58,193 bases of DNA from a virus. Below are positions 48,987 to 57,600 of this stretch, piece after piece. Below the pieces are notes generated by a model, which did no database searches, was not told the DNA's origin, and saw only the letters and a program-made list of their open reading frames with translations. Position 1 is the stretch's first letter, and the number at the start of each line of letters is the position of its first letter. The stretch is taken from positions 1 to 58,193 of the IMG/VR virus record IMGVR_UViG_3300028573_000019; one strand, written 5' to 3'. Both the position numbers and the translations under genes were made by a program.

Positions 48987-50041
48987 GACTTTTCCCCCTC
49001 GCGGGCGGACAGGGCCTTGTCCTTGGGCGCCGGCTTCAGCATGCTCCAGCGATCGGCGCAGGAGATGTGGGCCGGGCGCGAGCCGTCCCAGATGCAAGCG
49101 TGGTACTCCGGGACGGGATCGCCACAGATGAAACAGCGACCTTCGAGAGGTGCGGGCGCCGGCTTCGCGGCCTCGGGCTGGGGCGCCTTCTCGTTCATCC
49201 TCGCCAGCGCCTCCACGTCCCTCTCGCACCCCGCGCAGCCGTCGACGTGGATGGCGTGGTCGCAGGCTGGGGAGGGCTGGGGCGACGCGGAGGGCGTGGC
49301 AACGGCGACGGCTGGTGTGGATCCGATCTCACCTAGTATGGATCGAACGGGAAGTGTGGACTTGCAGTGGCAGGGATAGGATCCGTGGCTGAAACTCGTG
49401 GTCGCGCCGCAGGGTCCGTCGCCGTGCGGCGGGTGAAAACATTCGCCGCAGTATTCGATCCCCTCGCGGCAGCGCACGGGTTCGGGCCTGTAGATCATCC
49501 CGTAGCCGTCACCACCGGGGATGCTGGGACCGCGGATGCTCTTCATCTCCGTCTTCGCGCCCACCGTCTCGGCGGGGCTGGGGGCAGAGAGGGCGGCGTC
49601 GATACGACGCAGGTAGTCCTCGCGGGCCACCGAGGCGATGTGCATGTCGGGCTCAGCGGCAATCTCGCCACGCAGTCGCCCCAGTAGTTCCCGCGCCCGG
49701 GCGAGATCGGTCTCGACCTTGGTCAACGCGGGGAGGTTCACGCGCAGGGTCCGGCTGCATCCGTCGCACACCGTGTCGACAGTGCGGACGCCCTCCGCGC
49801 GCAGCCGGTCGCGCTCGTCTCGGGCCAGGTTGAGATTGAAGGTCGCGCGATCCCGTTCTTTCTCCGCCGCCGCGGCTCGGGATTCGGCGGCGGCGAGGCC
49901 GCGCTGGTACGCCTCCTCGCAGACGCGTCGCATCTCTGCGGCGGCGATGAGGAACTCGCCGGCCGTGGCGTTGACTTCGATGGGTCGGCCGTCGACGGGG
50001 TCGCGTCCGTTCGCACGGAGGTCTTTCAGAGCTTCACTCAT
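48983..50041 (-). CDS. Coiled-coil protein with multiple zinc-binding sites
   Basis: 352 residues. N-terminal 80 residues helical coiled coil (AAESRAAAAEKERDRATFNL), then CDGCSRT, a helical part, and a Cys/His-rich central region (CREGIEYCGECFHPPH). Further toward the C-terminus are CAGCERDVEALARM and CFICGDPVPEYHAC. Proline-rich linkers separate them. Likely a DNA- or protein-binding scaffold; no family recognised. Confidence 0.5.
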   Translation of the reverse strand: MSEALKDLRANGRDPVDGRPIEVNATAGEFLIAAAEMRRVCEEAYQRGLAAAESRAAAAEKERDRATFNLNLARDERDRLRAEGVRTVDTVCDGCSRTLRVNLPALTKVETDLARARELLGRLRGEIAAEPDMHIASVAREDYLRRIDAALSAPSPAETVGAKTEMKSIRGPSIPGGDGYGMIYRPEPVRCREGIEYCGECFHPPHGDGPCGATTSFSHGSYPCHCKSTLPVRSILGEIGSTPAVAVATPSASPQPSPACDHAIHVDGCAGCERDVEALARMNEKAPQPEAAKPAPAPLEGRCFICGDPVPEYHACIWDGSRPAHISCADRWSMLKPAPKDKALSAREGEKS

Positions 50042-50192
50042 CGTCGTTCTCCGCGGGCTTCCTGCACGCCCGCTTGCTGGCCTGCTTCTTCCTGTCCTGA
50101 TGCACGCCGGCCTTCGTGGCGCCGTTGATCACGCGCACCAGGGTCTCGTCGCGGACCCGGATCTCCGAGGCGCGGATGCGCTTGGGCTTCAT
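50034..50192 (-). CDS. Small basic hypothetical protein
   Basis: 52 residues (MKPKRIRASEIRVRDETLVR, then HQDRKKQASKRACRKP), from the ATG at 50192. Strongly basic, so nucleic-acid binding is plausible. Ends inside the next gene's start region (eight-base overlap). Not long enough for a domain call. Confidence 0.5.
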   Translation of the reverse strand: MKPKRIRASEIRVRDETLVRVINGATKAGVHQDRKKQASKRACRKPAENDDE

Positions 50193-50404
50193 CGCACGGA
50201 CCTCACGCGGCGCCGCGACTCGCGCACGTGCTTCTCGAACGCCTGGTCGGCGAGGACCTTCGAGGCCAGCTTCCCCGACGCCCAGCCGCAGGAGCAGCGG
50301 ACCGCGGCGAAGCTGACCGCGCCGCCGCTGGTGACCTTCCCGTTGATCTCGATGTCGATGGCGCCGATTGAGAACGACGCCGTACGCTCGTGCTTGGTGG
50401 CCAT
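50189..50404 (-). CDS. Small hypothetical protein with CSCGW motif
   Basis: 71 residues. MATKHERTASFSIGAIDIEING, then AAVRCSCGWASGKLASKVLADQAFEKHV, where CSCGW...H is like a small zinc knuckle seen in actinophage proteins. ATG preceded by a short gap after the upstream gene. Role unknown. Confidence 0.55.
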   Translation of the reverse strand: MATKHERTASFSIGAIDIEINGKVTSGGAVSFAAVRCSCGWASGKLASKVLADQAFEKHVRESRRRVRSVR

Positions 50405-50406
50405 GG

Positions 50407-50595
50407 CTACTCGTCCTCCAGCCCGGCCATCGCCCGCGCGCCCTGGACGAGCAGGTTGATGTTTGCGGCGACCTGCCGCCCGGTGTGGTTGTTCTCGAAC
50501 GCTGCGGAGATGGTGAGGTCCAGCGCCTGGAGCAGCTCGTCGAGTGCGTCCGTCGCGAGGCACTGGTGCTGCTCTTCTGGCTTGGTGGTCTTCAT
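50407..50595 (-). CDS. Hypothetical 62-residue helical protein
   Basis: MKTTKPEEQHQCLATDALDELLQAL, then LTISAAFENNHTGRQVAANINLLVQG. Predicted all helical. ATG overlaps the stop of the Mom-like gene. Possibly a partner of the modification genes by proximity only. Confidence 0.45.
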   Translation of the reverse strand: MKTTKPEEQHQCLATDALDELLQALDLTISAAFENNHTGRQVAANINLLVQGARAMAGLEDE

Positions 50596-51392
50596 GCGGC
50601 CCTCTGAAACTTCGGGTACGGGAGCGTGGGCAGCCGCTCCAGGTCTCGACGCGCCGAGCGCTGCAGCGCCCACGCGTACTTGTGATTTCCGGGGTGGCGG
50701 ATCCCGCGTGCGACGCGCGGCAGCTCGCGCTCAAGCCAGGCTCTCGGGTCGGTGCCGATGCCCTGCGCAGACGCGCCCGCGGCGATGAGCTGACCTGCGA
50801 TGTACCGCCAGCCCCGCTCCAGGTTGCGGAGCTTCGAGAGCGCGCGGGGCGCGAGCAGTCGACCATCCGCGAGCAGGCGCAGCGTCGCCGGCCGCCCGCG
50901 GCCCAGGTACACCGCGTTGTGCGCCTGGTAGATGGTTCCGACGTGGCCACCGAAGATCACCGCGCCCGCCGCGGTAGTGCGGGCGACCGGGTCCGAGAAG
51001 CTCACAACGCCACGTAGACCTTCGCGCCGGAGCTGCTCGAAGCAGCGCGCCAGGAACCAGGTCTCGCCGTTACCGGGCACCCGGTCGAGGAGCACGAAGC
51101 GACCAAGCTCCACGCTGTCGGTGGCGCTGCCCGGGAAGACCTTGGTCAGGGTGCGGTCGTTGCTGGGGTGCGAGAAGACGGCCACGCCGACGAACTCGCC
51201 GCGCTCGAGGAGCCCGAAGCGGAAGCGTGCGGCCGGGTAGCTGGCGCTGTAGTGGTGGCGCTCGACAAAGGCGCGCGCGAGCGAATCGGAGCCCAGGGCG
51301 GCGACCTCAAAGTCGCCGGTTCGGATGACCTCGCCGGCGGGTCGGTAGCTGTCGCGGCGCTCGCGCCAGCGCTGGGCCAGGGTGGTGATCAA
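50592..51392 (-). CDS. Mom-like DNA-modification protein (acyltransferase-type)
   Basis: 266 residues from a TTG at 51392 overlapping the methyltransferase stop (TTGA). Features of the Mom-like family (adenine methylcarbamoylation): FVERHHYSASYPAARFRFGLLERGEFVGVAVFS, then ELGRFVLLDRVPGNGETWFLARCFEQLR, VVSFSDP, HVGTIYQAHNAVYLGRG and C-terminal RHPGNHKYAWAL. In Mu, Mom converts adenine to an acetamidated form that blocks restriction enzymes. Here the gene is translationally coupled to a C5 methyltransferase. Substrate not proven. Confidence 0.8.
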   Translation of the reverse strand: MITTLAQRWRERRDSYRPAGEVIRTGDFEVAALGSDSLARAFVERHHYSASYPAARFRFGLLERGEFVGVAVFSHPSNDRTLTKVFPGSATDSVELGRFVLLDRVPGNGETWFLARCFEQLRREGLRGVVSFSDPVARTTAAGAVIFGGHVGTIYQAHNAVYLGRGRPATLRLLADGRLLAPRALSKLRNLERGWRYIAGQLIAAGASAQGIGTDPRAWLERELPRVARGIRHPGNHKYAWALQRSARRDLERLPTLPYPKFQRAA

Positions 51393-52879
51393 GCGGCGCT
51401 CCGAAGCAGCTCGCGGGGCGCATTCGCGCGAACGATTGCCTCTGCGTGCTCGGGGCAAACGGAATTCCCCACAAGTTTGACCTTGCCCTCTTCGGTGTTC
51501 GCGGCGCTGAGGTCGTAGCCCTCGGCGAACCTTCCGAACTGCGCGCGCAGGAGCTCGTGCCAGCGCAACATCCGCAAGCCGATGTCGACGATCTGGAACT
51601 CGACGCCGTGCACCGTCACCAGGCCCAGCCGGTGCCGCGTGGTGATCGTGCGCAGCGGGTCGAAGAGCGATTGCCCCTCGTCGTTGCCGTAGTAGACGGC
51701 GAGGAAGGCGCGCACCTCGGCAACGTGGTTGCCCTGCGCGGAGATGGTGGGCATCGGCTCGCGCGGATCTGCGCTGTGGCAATCGCCGCGGAACTTCACG
51801 AGCGTCGCCGCCGTCAGCGCATGGTGGTCGCGCGCCGTGATCGTCGGCAGCGGGATCTCCATCTGCGTGCCGACCATGCCGCCGAAGAAGCGAGCGATGA
51901 ACGCGGTCACAAGGGCGTGCTTCTGGCCGGTGGCCATGACCGTGCCCAGGGGCTCGTGGATGTCGAGGTAGCGCGGGCGCTGCCCGGGGCGCTCGCCGTA
52001 GCCGGTCTGGACCAGTGTCGGCGCGACCAGGGCGTGCCCGCGTCGCTGCGCCGTCACGGTGCTCAGCGGCTCCCGGATGGACGCGCTGCGGTCCTCGCGT
52101 CCACCGTGATTCACCTGGACGATGAACGGCTCCGCGCTCTCCAGGACGAAACGCCGGATGCCCTGCGCCACGCGCCAGAGCGTCTTCTCCGCGAGAGGCT
52201 TCTTGCGGTCGAAGATCGACGGGCAGGGCAGGGACCAGTCGATGCACTCGGCCGCGGCGCGCTGCGGCTTCAGCCCGCGCCCGTGGGTTGGAGCTGGCCA
52301 GCGGATGGGCTGTCCGTCTCGACGGGCCACCAGAAAGAGGCGCTTCCGGCTCGTGGGCGCACCGTACTCGCTCGCCACCAGTACCCGGTGCTCGACGTCG
52401 TAGCCCAGCGCGCGGAGCTGGCGCACCCAGCGGTCGAACGACTCGCCCTTTCGCGCCTTGATGGGCATGTCGCGCTCGTCGAGCGGGCCCCAGTCGGCGA
52501 ACTCCTTCACGTTCTCCAGGAAGATGATTCGCGGCTTCACCGCCGACGCCCACCGCACAACCGCCCACGCCAGCGAGCGCTTCTTGCCGGACCGAGGCTT
52601 GCCGCCCTTCGCCGCGGAGTGATGGGTGCAGTCGGGAGACGCCCAGAGCACGTCCACGCTGCGGCCCTTGGTGGCGGCGCGGGGCTTCACCTTCCAGATG
52701 TCGGCCTCGAGGTGGAGCGTGTTCGGGTGGTTCGCTTTGTGGGCAGCCAGGGCGATCGCGTCGTGGTTGAGCGCGATGTCGACGGAGCGCCCAAGGGCGG
52801 CCTCCAGCCCCGTCGAGGCGCCACCGCCACCGGCGAAGAGGTCGACGATGAGACCTGCGCTGTCGCTTCCGATGTCCAT
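51389..52879 (-). CDS. C5-cytosine DNA methyltransferase
   Basis: 496 residues from ATG 52879; an upstream in-frame ATG at 52954 is less likely because it lacks a ribosome-binding site. Conserved C5-MTase motifs: I DLFAGGGGAS (13-22), IV SPDCTHHS with catalytic Cys84, VI ENVKEF (122-127), then VIII/IX region and X LVGNSVCP. Methylates cytosine C5 at an unknown target. A long target-recognition region spans roughly 230-420. No restriction partner is nearby, so it is probably for self-protection. Confidence 0.9.
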   Translation of the reverse strand: MDIGSDSAGLIVDLFAGGGGASTGLEAALGRSVDIALNHDAIALAAHKANHPNTLHLEADIWKVKPRAATKGRSVDVLWASPDCTHHSAAKGGKPRSGKKRSLAWAVVRWASAVKPRIIFLENVKEFADWGPLDERDMPIKARKGESFDRWVRQLRALGYDVEHRVLVASEYGAPTSRKRLFLVARRDGQPIRWPAPTHGRGLKPQRAAAECIDWSLPCPSIFDRKKPLAEKTLWRVAQGIRRFVLESAEPFIVQVNHGGREDRSASIREPLSTVTAQRRGHALVAPTLVQTGYGERPGQRPRYLDIHEPLGTVMATGQKHALVTAFIARFFGGMVGTQMEIPLPTITARDHHALTAATLVKFRGDCHSADPREPMPTISAQGNHVAEVRAFLAVYYGNDEGQSLFDPLRTITTRHRLGLVTVHGVEFQIVDIGLRMLRWHELLRAQFGRFAEGYDLSAANTEEGKVKLVGNSVCPEHAEAIVRANAPRELLRSAA

Positions 52880-52968
52880 CGCTCTTCTCTCGCTCACGGC
52901 AGGCTCAGGGGTTGTGGCCGGCGCCCGCTCCGACGGGCGACCGGCGTGGGACATGCGCGCGAGGAGGG

Positions 52969-54294
52969 CTACGCGCTCGCGCCGGGCTGCTCGTCGCTCG
53001 ACGCAACGGGCTCGACTGCCTGCGGCCCGCTGGCTTCGCCGTCTTCGATGACCACGGCCGCGTCCTCGGGTTTGCCGACGACCTCGAGCCAGGCCTGCAT
53101 GTCGTTGGCCTCGCAGAACCGCTCGAGCTCGGCCATCGAGTCCTCGTCGAGCAGCGAAGCGTCTCGAATGAGGAAGACGCGGAGCTTGGGGTTCTTCGCC
53201 TTGGCCATGGCCAGCGAGACGATGAGTTGCTCAGCGGCGCTGGACTGCTCGAACGGGATGCCCTGGTAGGTGAGGCCGTCCTCGCCAAACCCGAGCCCAG
53301 CGACGGGGAAGGGCGCCTCGGCGATGAGCTTCTGCCGCTGGGCGTCCAGCGCGTCGATGCGGTCCGTCAGCCCCGCAGACTGGCCACTGAGTTTCAGGTG
53401 CTCAGCCACCGCCACCGCGCGCGCCTTCTTGGACCGCACGCGTCGGTTCGTCTCCTCGACGTCGCGCAGCTCCTGGTCGACGACGGCGAAGTCCGGGTCC
53501 ACGAGGTTGGCGGCCGATTGCTCCGCGGCCGCGTGCGCGGCCTTCGCTTCATCGAGGGAAAGTTTGGAGCCGCGGGCGCTCTTCTCGGCGAACTCCAGTT
53601 CCTTCCTGAGCCGCTCGATCCGCTGGAGCACCTCTGCATGGCCGCGCTCGTTGATGGCCACCACGCGCTTGGCGTCCTCTACCTTGCCGCGCCGCCGGTC
53701 GTTCTCGGCTTTGAGCTCCTGCATCAGCTGGCGCTCCTGCAGCAGGTCCTGGATCGAAACCTCCTCGTCGGGCGCCTGCACCTCCGGCAGCCCGTCCAGC
53801 CGGACCTTCGCGGCCGCGGCGTCGCGGTTCACGTGCGTGCGCTGGTCGTAGGCGCCCTGGCGCTCGCCGTCGATCTTCGACGTGTCGATGCCCACCAGCT
53901 GGCGCACGACCTCGAGCTGGCGCGCCGGCTTCTCCCGGAGGAACGCGACGGGGTCGAACGCGAGCTCGTTGGTGAACTTGTCGAGGATGGCCTGCGGCGA
54001 CGGGTAGACCGCGCCGTACTTGGAGCGCACCTTGAGGTAGGTGCCCTTCGACGTCCAGGTGCGCTCCACCACCAGGTCGCCCAGCTCGGCGACCACGCGG
54101 GCCTTCTCCTCGCCCTTGCGGATCATCTTCGGCTGCTGCGCGTCCTTGCCCGCGAACAGCGCCTCGATCGCGTCGAGCAGGCTGGTCTTGCCCTGCTTGT
54201 TCTTGCCCGCGACCTTGATCACCGCGCCGGTGGGGTTGATGGCGACGGCCTTCAGGCGCTTCACGTTCTCGGCTTCCAGCCTCACGATTCGCAT
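52969..54294 (-). CDS. Rad50/RecF-like SMC-type ATPase
   Basis: 441 residues. N-terminal ENVKRLKAVAINPTG with Walker A GKNKQGKTS, a long coiled coil (about 165-310), and a C-terminal ABC signature SSAAEQLIVSLAMA followed by Walker B LRVFLIRDASLLDED. This is the head-coil-head layout of RecF/Rad50 proteins. Probably acts with the nuclease and gp3-like protein in phage recombination or DNA end processing. Confidence 0.85.
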   Translation of the reverse strand: MRIVRLEAENVKRLKAVAINPTGAVIKVAGKNKQGKTSLLDAIEALFAGKDAQQPKMIRKGEEKARVVAELGDLVVERTWTSKGTYLKVRSKYGAVYPSPQAILDKFTNELAFDPVAFLREKPARQLEVVRQLVGIDTSKIDGERQGAYDQRTHVNRDAAAAKVRLDGLPEVQAPDEEVSIQDLLQERQLMQELKAENDRRRGKVEDAKRVVAINERGHAEVLQRIERLRKELEFAEKSARGSKLSLDEAKAAHAAAEQSAANLVDPDFAVVDQELRDVEETNRRVRSKKARAVAVAEHLKLSGQSAGLTDRIDALDAQRQKLIAEAPFPVAGLGFGEDGLTYQGIPFEQSSAAEQLIVSLAMAKAKNPKLRVFLIRDASLLDEDSMAELERFCEANDMQAWLEVVGKPEDAAVVIEDGEASGPQAVEPVASSDEQPGASA

Positions 54295-54308
54295 GGTCGT
54301 CTCCGAAT

Positions 54309-55535
54309 TCAGGGGGTGGCAGCAGCGGGCGCGCCATCCACGGCGGCCGGCAGCGCGGCGGGCTTCGGCTTGTGCTCACGGAGCGAGACGCCCGGCCGCA
54401 TCACGACGCCGCCGGCGGCCTCGAGCTCCTCAAGGACCTGGCGCAGCGCCGGCGCGACCTTCACGCCGCTGCGGTGGCGCACGATCTCCAGCGCCCGCTT
54501 GATGCTTGCCTGCGACGCCGCGCGCTCCACGGCCAGATCTGCGATGTCACGGCCGTGAAGCTTCTCGACGACCGCGAACGTCTTGTCACCGTCGAGCGAC
54601 TTCTTCTCGGTGGCCACGGGCCCGTAGAACAACCCGTCACCCAGATCGATCGGGTGCTCGCCGGCCCAGCCGCGCAGAGCGCCCTCGACCAGCTCGAGCG
54701 CATCCTTGGCCATCTTCAACTGCGCGTACGCGCGCGCCGCGAGTTCCGGCGTGAGGCGCGCGCGGATCTCGTCGGCGACGTCCCCCGGCTGCGTGGCCAT
54801 CCGCGCCACCAGCTGCACGTACGCCGGGCAGTGCGGCCGGCCCGGGCAGTGGACGCACCAGAGCCCGGTGCGAACGTTCGGCGCAGCACCGGCAGCGACG
54901 CGGGCGCGCTCGGCGGCGGCCTGGTCGCGTGCGGCGAGGAGCTGCTCCTCGATGGCCATCAGGTCCTCGGGCCCGAACTCGGCCTCGTCGAACCAGGGCG
55001 TCCGGTCGTCGCGGGTGCGGATGATCGCCACCTTCGCGCGGGTGAGCCCGTACGCGCGGCATGCGGCGAGCGCGAGGAACCGCAGCTGCATGTTCACGCG
55101 CGCCGGCGGCAGCTCGGCCCAGCCGGTCTTGAAGTCGGCGACGAGCGCGGTCTCGTTCTCGATGCCGAGCACGTCGATCGCGCCGGGCACCTCGGTGTCG
55201 CGGATGTCGTAGCGCCGCTCGAGGTTCTGCCCGAGCTCGCGCGCCTCGCCCGTCTCGAGGTCGTACGCGAGGGCGACCTCGGGTCGGAACCTGCTCGGAT
55301 CCACCGGGAGCAGGTCCAGCGGCAGCGCGGCGCAGGCCTGGTGGTACTCGGGCGTTTGCTCGAGCACGAGCGCGAGCGCTGCCGTGTGACCCATCGCCGC
55401 GCAGTCGGCGAGGAACTTGTGGAGCACCTGGCCTCTGCTGGCCGCCTCGGTCTCACTGTCGACGCGGGGCAGGGTGGTCGAGCCAGGGCAGTGCACCGCG
55501 CGGTGCAGCCCGCTGGCGGAAGGGAGCTCACGCAT
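54309..55535 (-). CDS. PD-(D/E)XK nuclease (DUF2800/Cas4-like)
   Basis: 408 residues. RGQVLHKFLADCAAMGH (His), PGAIDVLGIENETALVADFKTGW (DxxDFKTG: catalytic D...D-x-K) and a CVHCPGRPHCPAY cluster, together with a preceding acidic site, are the features of Cas4/DUF2800-type phage exonucleases with an FeS or zinc cluster. The Cys motif suggests a 4Fe-4S site. It is coupled to the gp3-like gene. Confidence 0.85.
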   Translation of the reverse strand: MRELPSASGLHRAVHCPGSTTLPRVDSETEAASRGQVLHKFLADCAAMGHTAALALVLEQTPEYHQACAALPLDLLPVDPSRFRPEVALAYDLETGEARELGQNLERRYDIRDTEVPGAIDVLGIENETALVADFKTGWAELPPARVNMQLRFLALAACRAYGLTRAKVAIIRTRDDRTPWFDEAEFGPEDLMAIEEQLLAARDQAAAERARVAAGAAPNVRTGLWCVHCPGRPHCPAYVQLVARMATQPGDVADEIRARLTPELAARAYAQLKMAKDALELVEGALRGWAGEHPIDLGDGLFYGPVATEKKSLDGDKTFAVVEKLHGRDIADLAVERAASQASIKRALEIVRHRSGVKVAPALRQVLEELEAAGGVVMRPGVSLREHKPKPAALPAAVDGAPAAATP

Positions 55536-56796
55536 GAGCGGTTCCGTTCTTCGCCTTGGCGAGCGTCGCCTGCTTGTTGGTGTACGCCTCGATCGCGCGC
55601 TTCTTCTCGGCCGCCGGGAGCGCGGAGATCGCCTTGAAGGCCTTCCGCATGCCCGGTCCGTCGGTCGCGGTGCTCACCAGGTCGAGGGCCTGCGCCAGCG
55701 GGGACCCGGCGTCGACCGCGCCCACGGGCTTCTTGGGGAACTCCACCACCTCGGCAGCGGGCGGCTGAGGCTGCTCGACCTGGCGATCTTGAGGGGCCTC
55801 GTTGGCGACGTGCTGGCTCTGCTCGTAGACCGCAGCGGGGTCGATCTCCGACACGGGCGCCGGCGCGGTCCGGGCGGGATCAGCTAGCAGGACGTCGGGC
55901 ACATGCGCCGCGTCCTGCGACGCCGCGGGTGCGCTCCACGTAGCGCCGGGCGCCTCCTCCGGCGGGTGGAACTCGGTGGCGATCGCCTCCTGCTCGTCGG
56001 GCGACTCGTCCTCGCCGGGAGCGGCCAGGAGCTTCATGTACTCGGCGCGAGCGGCGTGGATCTGCCGCGCGTTCACCAGCCGGAGCTGAGCCAGCTGGGC
56101 GCCGAGCTTCTGCGCCTCGGTGAGGTCGACGCCGCGGAGCTCCACGTGCACCACATAGACGGTCGACGGCTTGCCCTCGGGCGCCACCTGCTTCGGGCGC
56201 ACCACCATGCGGAGCGGCAGGCCCTGGAGCACGCCACCGGTGAGCTGCTGCAGGTGCACCAGGCAGCCGTAGAGCTGCTCGAGGCTGATGATCGACGTCG
56301 TGCGGAACTTGTAGACGCCGCCCATGCGCGCGTCGCCCAGGGCGATCACGCAGTTGAAGGTCGAGTGCGTCTTCCAGTTCGCGTCCTCGTGCTCTCCGTT
56401 GCACGGACGCGATACAGGCTCGGCGAGCGCGTTGCCGTCTCGGCCGGTGAAGTAGGTGCAGACCTCTTCGTCGCAGGACGCGGAGATCTGTCGGCCCGCG
56501 TAGAGGCAGTGCCGCGAGAGGAGCACCTCGTCGACGTCGTCGGAGAGCAGCGCGATCGGGATCTCGCGGAGCTTGCCATCCGGGCTGCCGTGCAGCTTCA
56601 CGAGCTGCTCCATCAGCTGCTTGTCCGGGATGTAGTTGCCGACCTTGTCTCGCTCCAGCGTGGTGATCAGGAAGTGATCGAGCTTCTCCGGCTTCTGCCA
56701 CGAGGAGCCGCCGCGGCCCTGGCGGACCTGCTCCTCCTTGCGGCCGATCTTGATCTTCCCGAGTTCGGTGACCTGCGGACGGATGGACTTCAACAT
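55528..56796 (-). CDS. gp3-like recombination directionality factor-type protein
   Basis: 422 residues from ATG 56796 (AGGAG upstream). N-terminal ELGKIKIGRKEEQ, then SWQKPEKLDHFLITTLERDKVGNYI and REIPIALLSDDVDEVLLSRHCLYAGRQISASC, followed by TYFTGRDG and CNGE, fits the gp3-like family that includes the phiC31 recombination directionality factor. Acidic/Pro-rich C-terminal half. In tyrosine-integrase phages its role is not established; next to recombination genes it may bind ssDNA or regulate recombination. Confidence 0.75.
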   Translation of the reverse strand: MLKSIRPQVTELGKIKIGRKEEQVRQGRGGSSWQKPEKLDHFLITTLERDKVGNYIPDKQLMEQLVKLHGSPDGKLREIPIALLSDDVDEVLLSRHCLYAGRQISASCDEEVCTYFTGRDGNALAEPVSRPCNGEHEDANWKTHSTFNCVIALGDARMGGVYKFRTTSIISLEQLYGCLVHLQQLTGGVLQGLPLRMVVRPKQVAPEGKPSTVYVVHVELRGVDLTEAQKLGAQLAQLRLVNARQIHAARAEYMKLLAAPGEDESPDEQEAIATEFHPPEEAPGATWSAPAASQDAAHVPDVLLADPARTAPAPVSEIDPAAVYEQSQHVANEAPQDRQVEQPQPPAAEVVEFPKKPVGAVDAGSPLAQALDLVSTATDGPGMRKAFKAISALPAAEKKRAIEAYTNKQATLAKAKNGTAHA

Positions 56797-56900
56797 GACG
56801 TGCTCCTGATTCGAGAGAGGGTTCGCCCAGCCCACCGTGCTCGGTGAGACGCGCCGGCCTGCCGGCCTCAGCGCGCCGGCCTATTCCGCCGGGCGTAAAT

Positions 56901-57053
56901 TCAGAGGGGTTTGAACGGTCCGTGGATGTGGCGCGAGAACCGCTGCGCGTTGATGAAGTTCATCGGGTCGCCGCGCCGGCCGCGCCGGTGGCCAAGGAAG
57001 AGCAGGGCGACGACTGCGGCGGTGCACGCGCCGGTGAGGATCCAGGGAATCAA
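56901..57053 (-). CDS. Small membrane protein, copy 2
   Basis: 50 residues from a TTG at 57053 overlapping the stop of the gene upstream. MIPWILTGACTAAVVALLFL, then an Arg-rich segment, then MNFINAQRFSRHIHGPFKPL. The first 30 codons match the split gene at 1-89. Single transmembrane helix. Function unknown. Confidence 0.5.
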   Translation of the reverse strand: MIPWILTGACTAAVVALLFLGHRRGRRGDPMNFINAQRFSRHIHGPFKPL

Positions 57054-57271
57054 GGCAGCACCCCCAACTCCTTCGCCAGGTACAGCGCCGCGTTCAGCGC
57101 CGTCTGCACATCCACGCTCGGGCTACCCTGCTCGTGGCCCGCGATGACCAGCGCCTGCATGCGGACGACCTTGCGGAGCGCGTCCACCTGCTGGTGCAAC
57201 CGCGCGTGCTCGGCCAGGTCGGCGGCGGACGAGAACCCGGCGCGGCAGGTGGCGCAGTAGCCGGCGCTCAT
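56965..57271. repeat. Direct repeat of bases 1-307
   Basis: The 307 bases here match bases 1-307 in the same orientation with about 10 differences (roughly 97% by eye). They cover the start of the membrane-peptide gene and the whole of the 73-residue gene. Bases 57598-57690 continue the similarity to bases 305-396, separated in this copy by a gene at 57268-57600 that copy 1 lacks. Confidence 0.75.
57050..57271 (-). CDS. Small zinc-finger-like phage protein, copy 2
   Basis: 73 residues, differing from copy 1 (86-307) at two positions (SAAD and HARL instead of SATD and HAKL). Same CxxC...H layout. ATGA overlap with the preceding gene. Confidence 0.6.
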   Translation of the reverse strand: MSAGYCATCRAGFSSAADLAEHARLHQQVDALRKVVRMQALVIAGHEQGSPSVDVQTALNAALYLAKELGVLP

Positions 57272-57600
57272 GGTTTCACCGCCCACGCCTGCTGCACGTC
57301 GAGCCACGCCTCGATGTCCTCGTAGGTGGCGCAGCAGAACAGCCGGCCAAGCGCGGCCAGGTGCTCCCCGTCGAGCGTCGCAACCACATCGCCGAGGGGC
57401 AGCTTGCCGGCGCCGTTCCAGAGCGCGAACGCTGCGAGCAACATCACGCGCTCGCCGCTGCTGAGGTAGCCGCCGTTCTGGGCGAGCAGCTCGCACGCCT
57501 CTTCGGTGGGACCGCTGTTCTCCCAGAGGCCGCTCTTGCGCACGCGGCCGAGCAGCGCCTTGCAGACCTGGGCGAGCTGGAGATCGTTGCGGAAGATCAT
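57268..57600 (-). CDS. Hypothetical 110-residue protein inserted between duplicated genes
   Basis: MIFRNDLQLAQVCKALLGRVRK, then NGGYLSSGERVMLLAAFALWNGAGKLPLGDVVATLDGEHLAALG and CCATYEDIEAWLDVQ. Its ends overlap the flanking genes by ATGA. The paralogous locus at 304-307 lacks it, so this is a cleanly inserted or deleted gene. No family recognised. Confidence 0.55.
   Translation of the reverse strand: MIFRNDLQLAQVCKALLGRVRKSGLWENSGPTEEACELLAQNGGYLSSGERVMLLAAFALWNGAGKLPLGDVVATLDGEHLAALGRLFCCATYEDIEAWLDVQQAWAVKP

Noticed and set aside
50592-52568. A 658-codon minus-strand frame extending the Mom-like protein upstream
   Set aside because: The first 390 codons are out-of-frame sequence of the methyltransferase gene; the Mom-like start at the TTGA overlap is more reasonable.
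51446-53269. 607-codon plus-strand frame over the methyltransferase and ATPase genes
   Set aside because: Antisense shadow of conserved C5-methyltransferase motifs.
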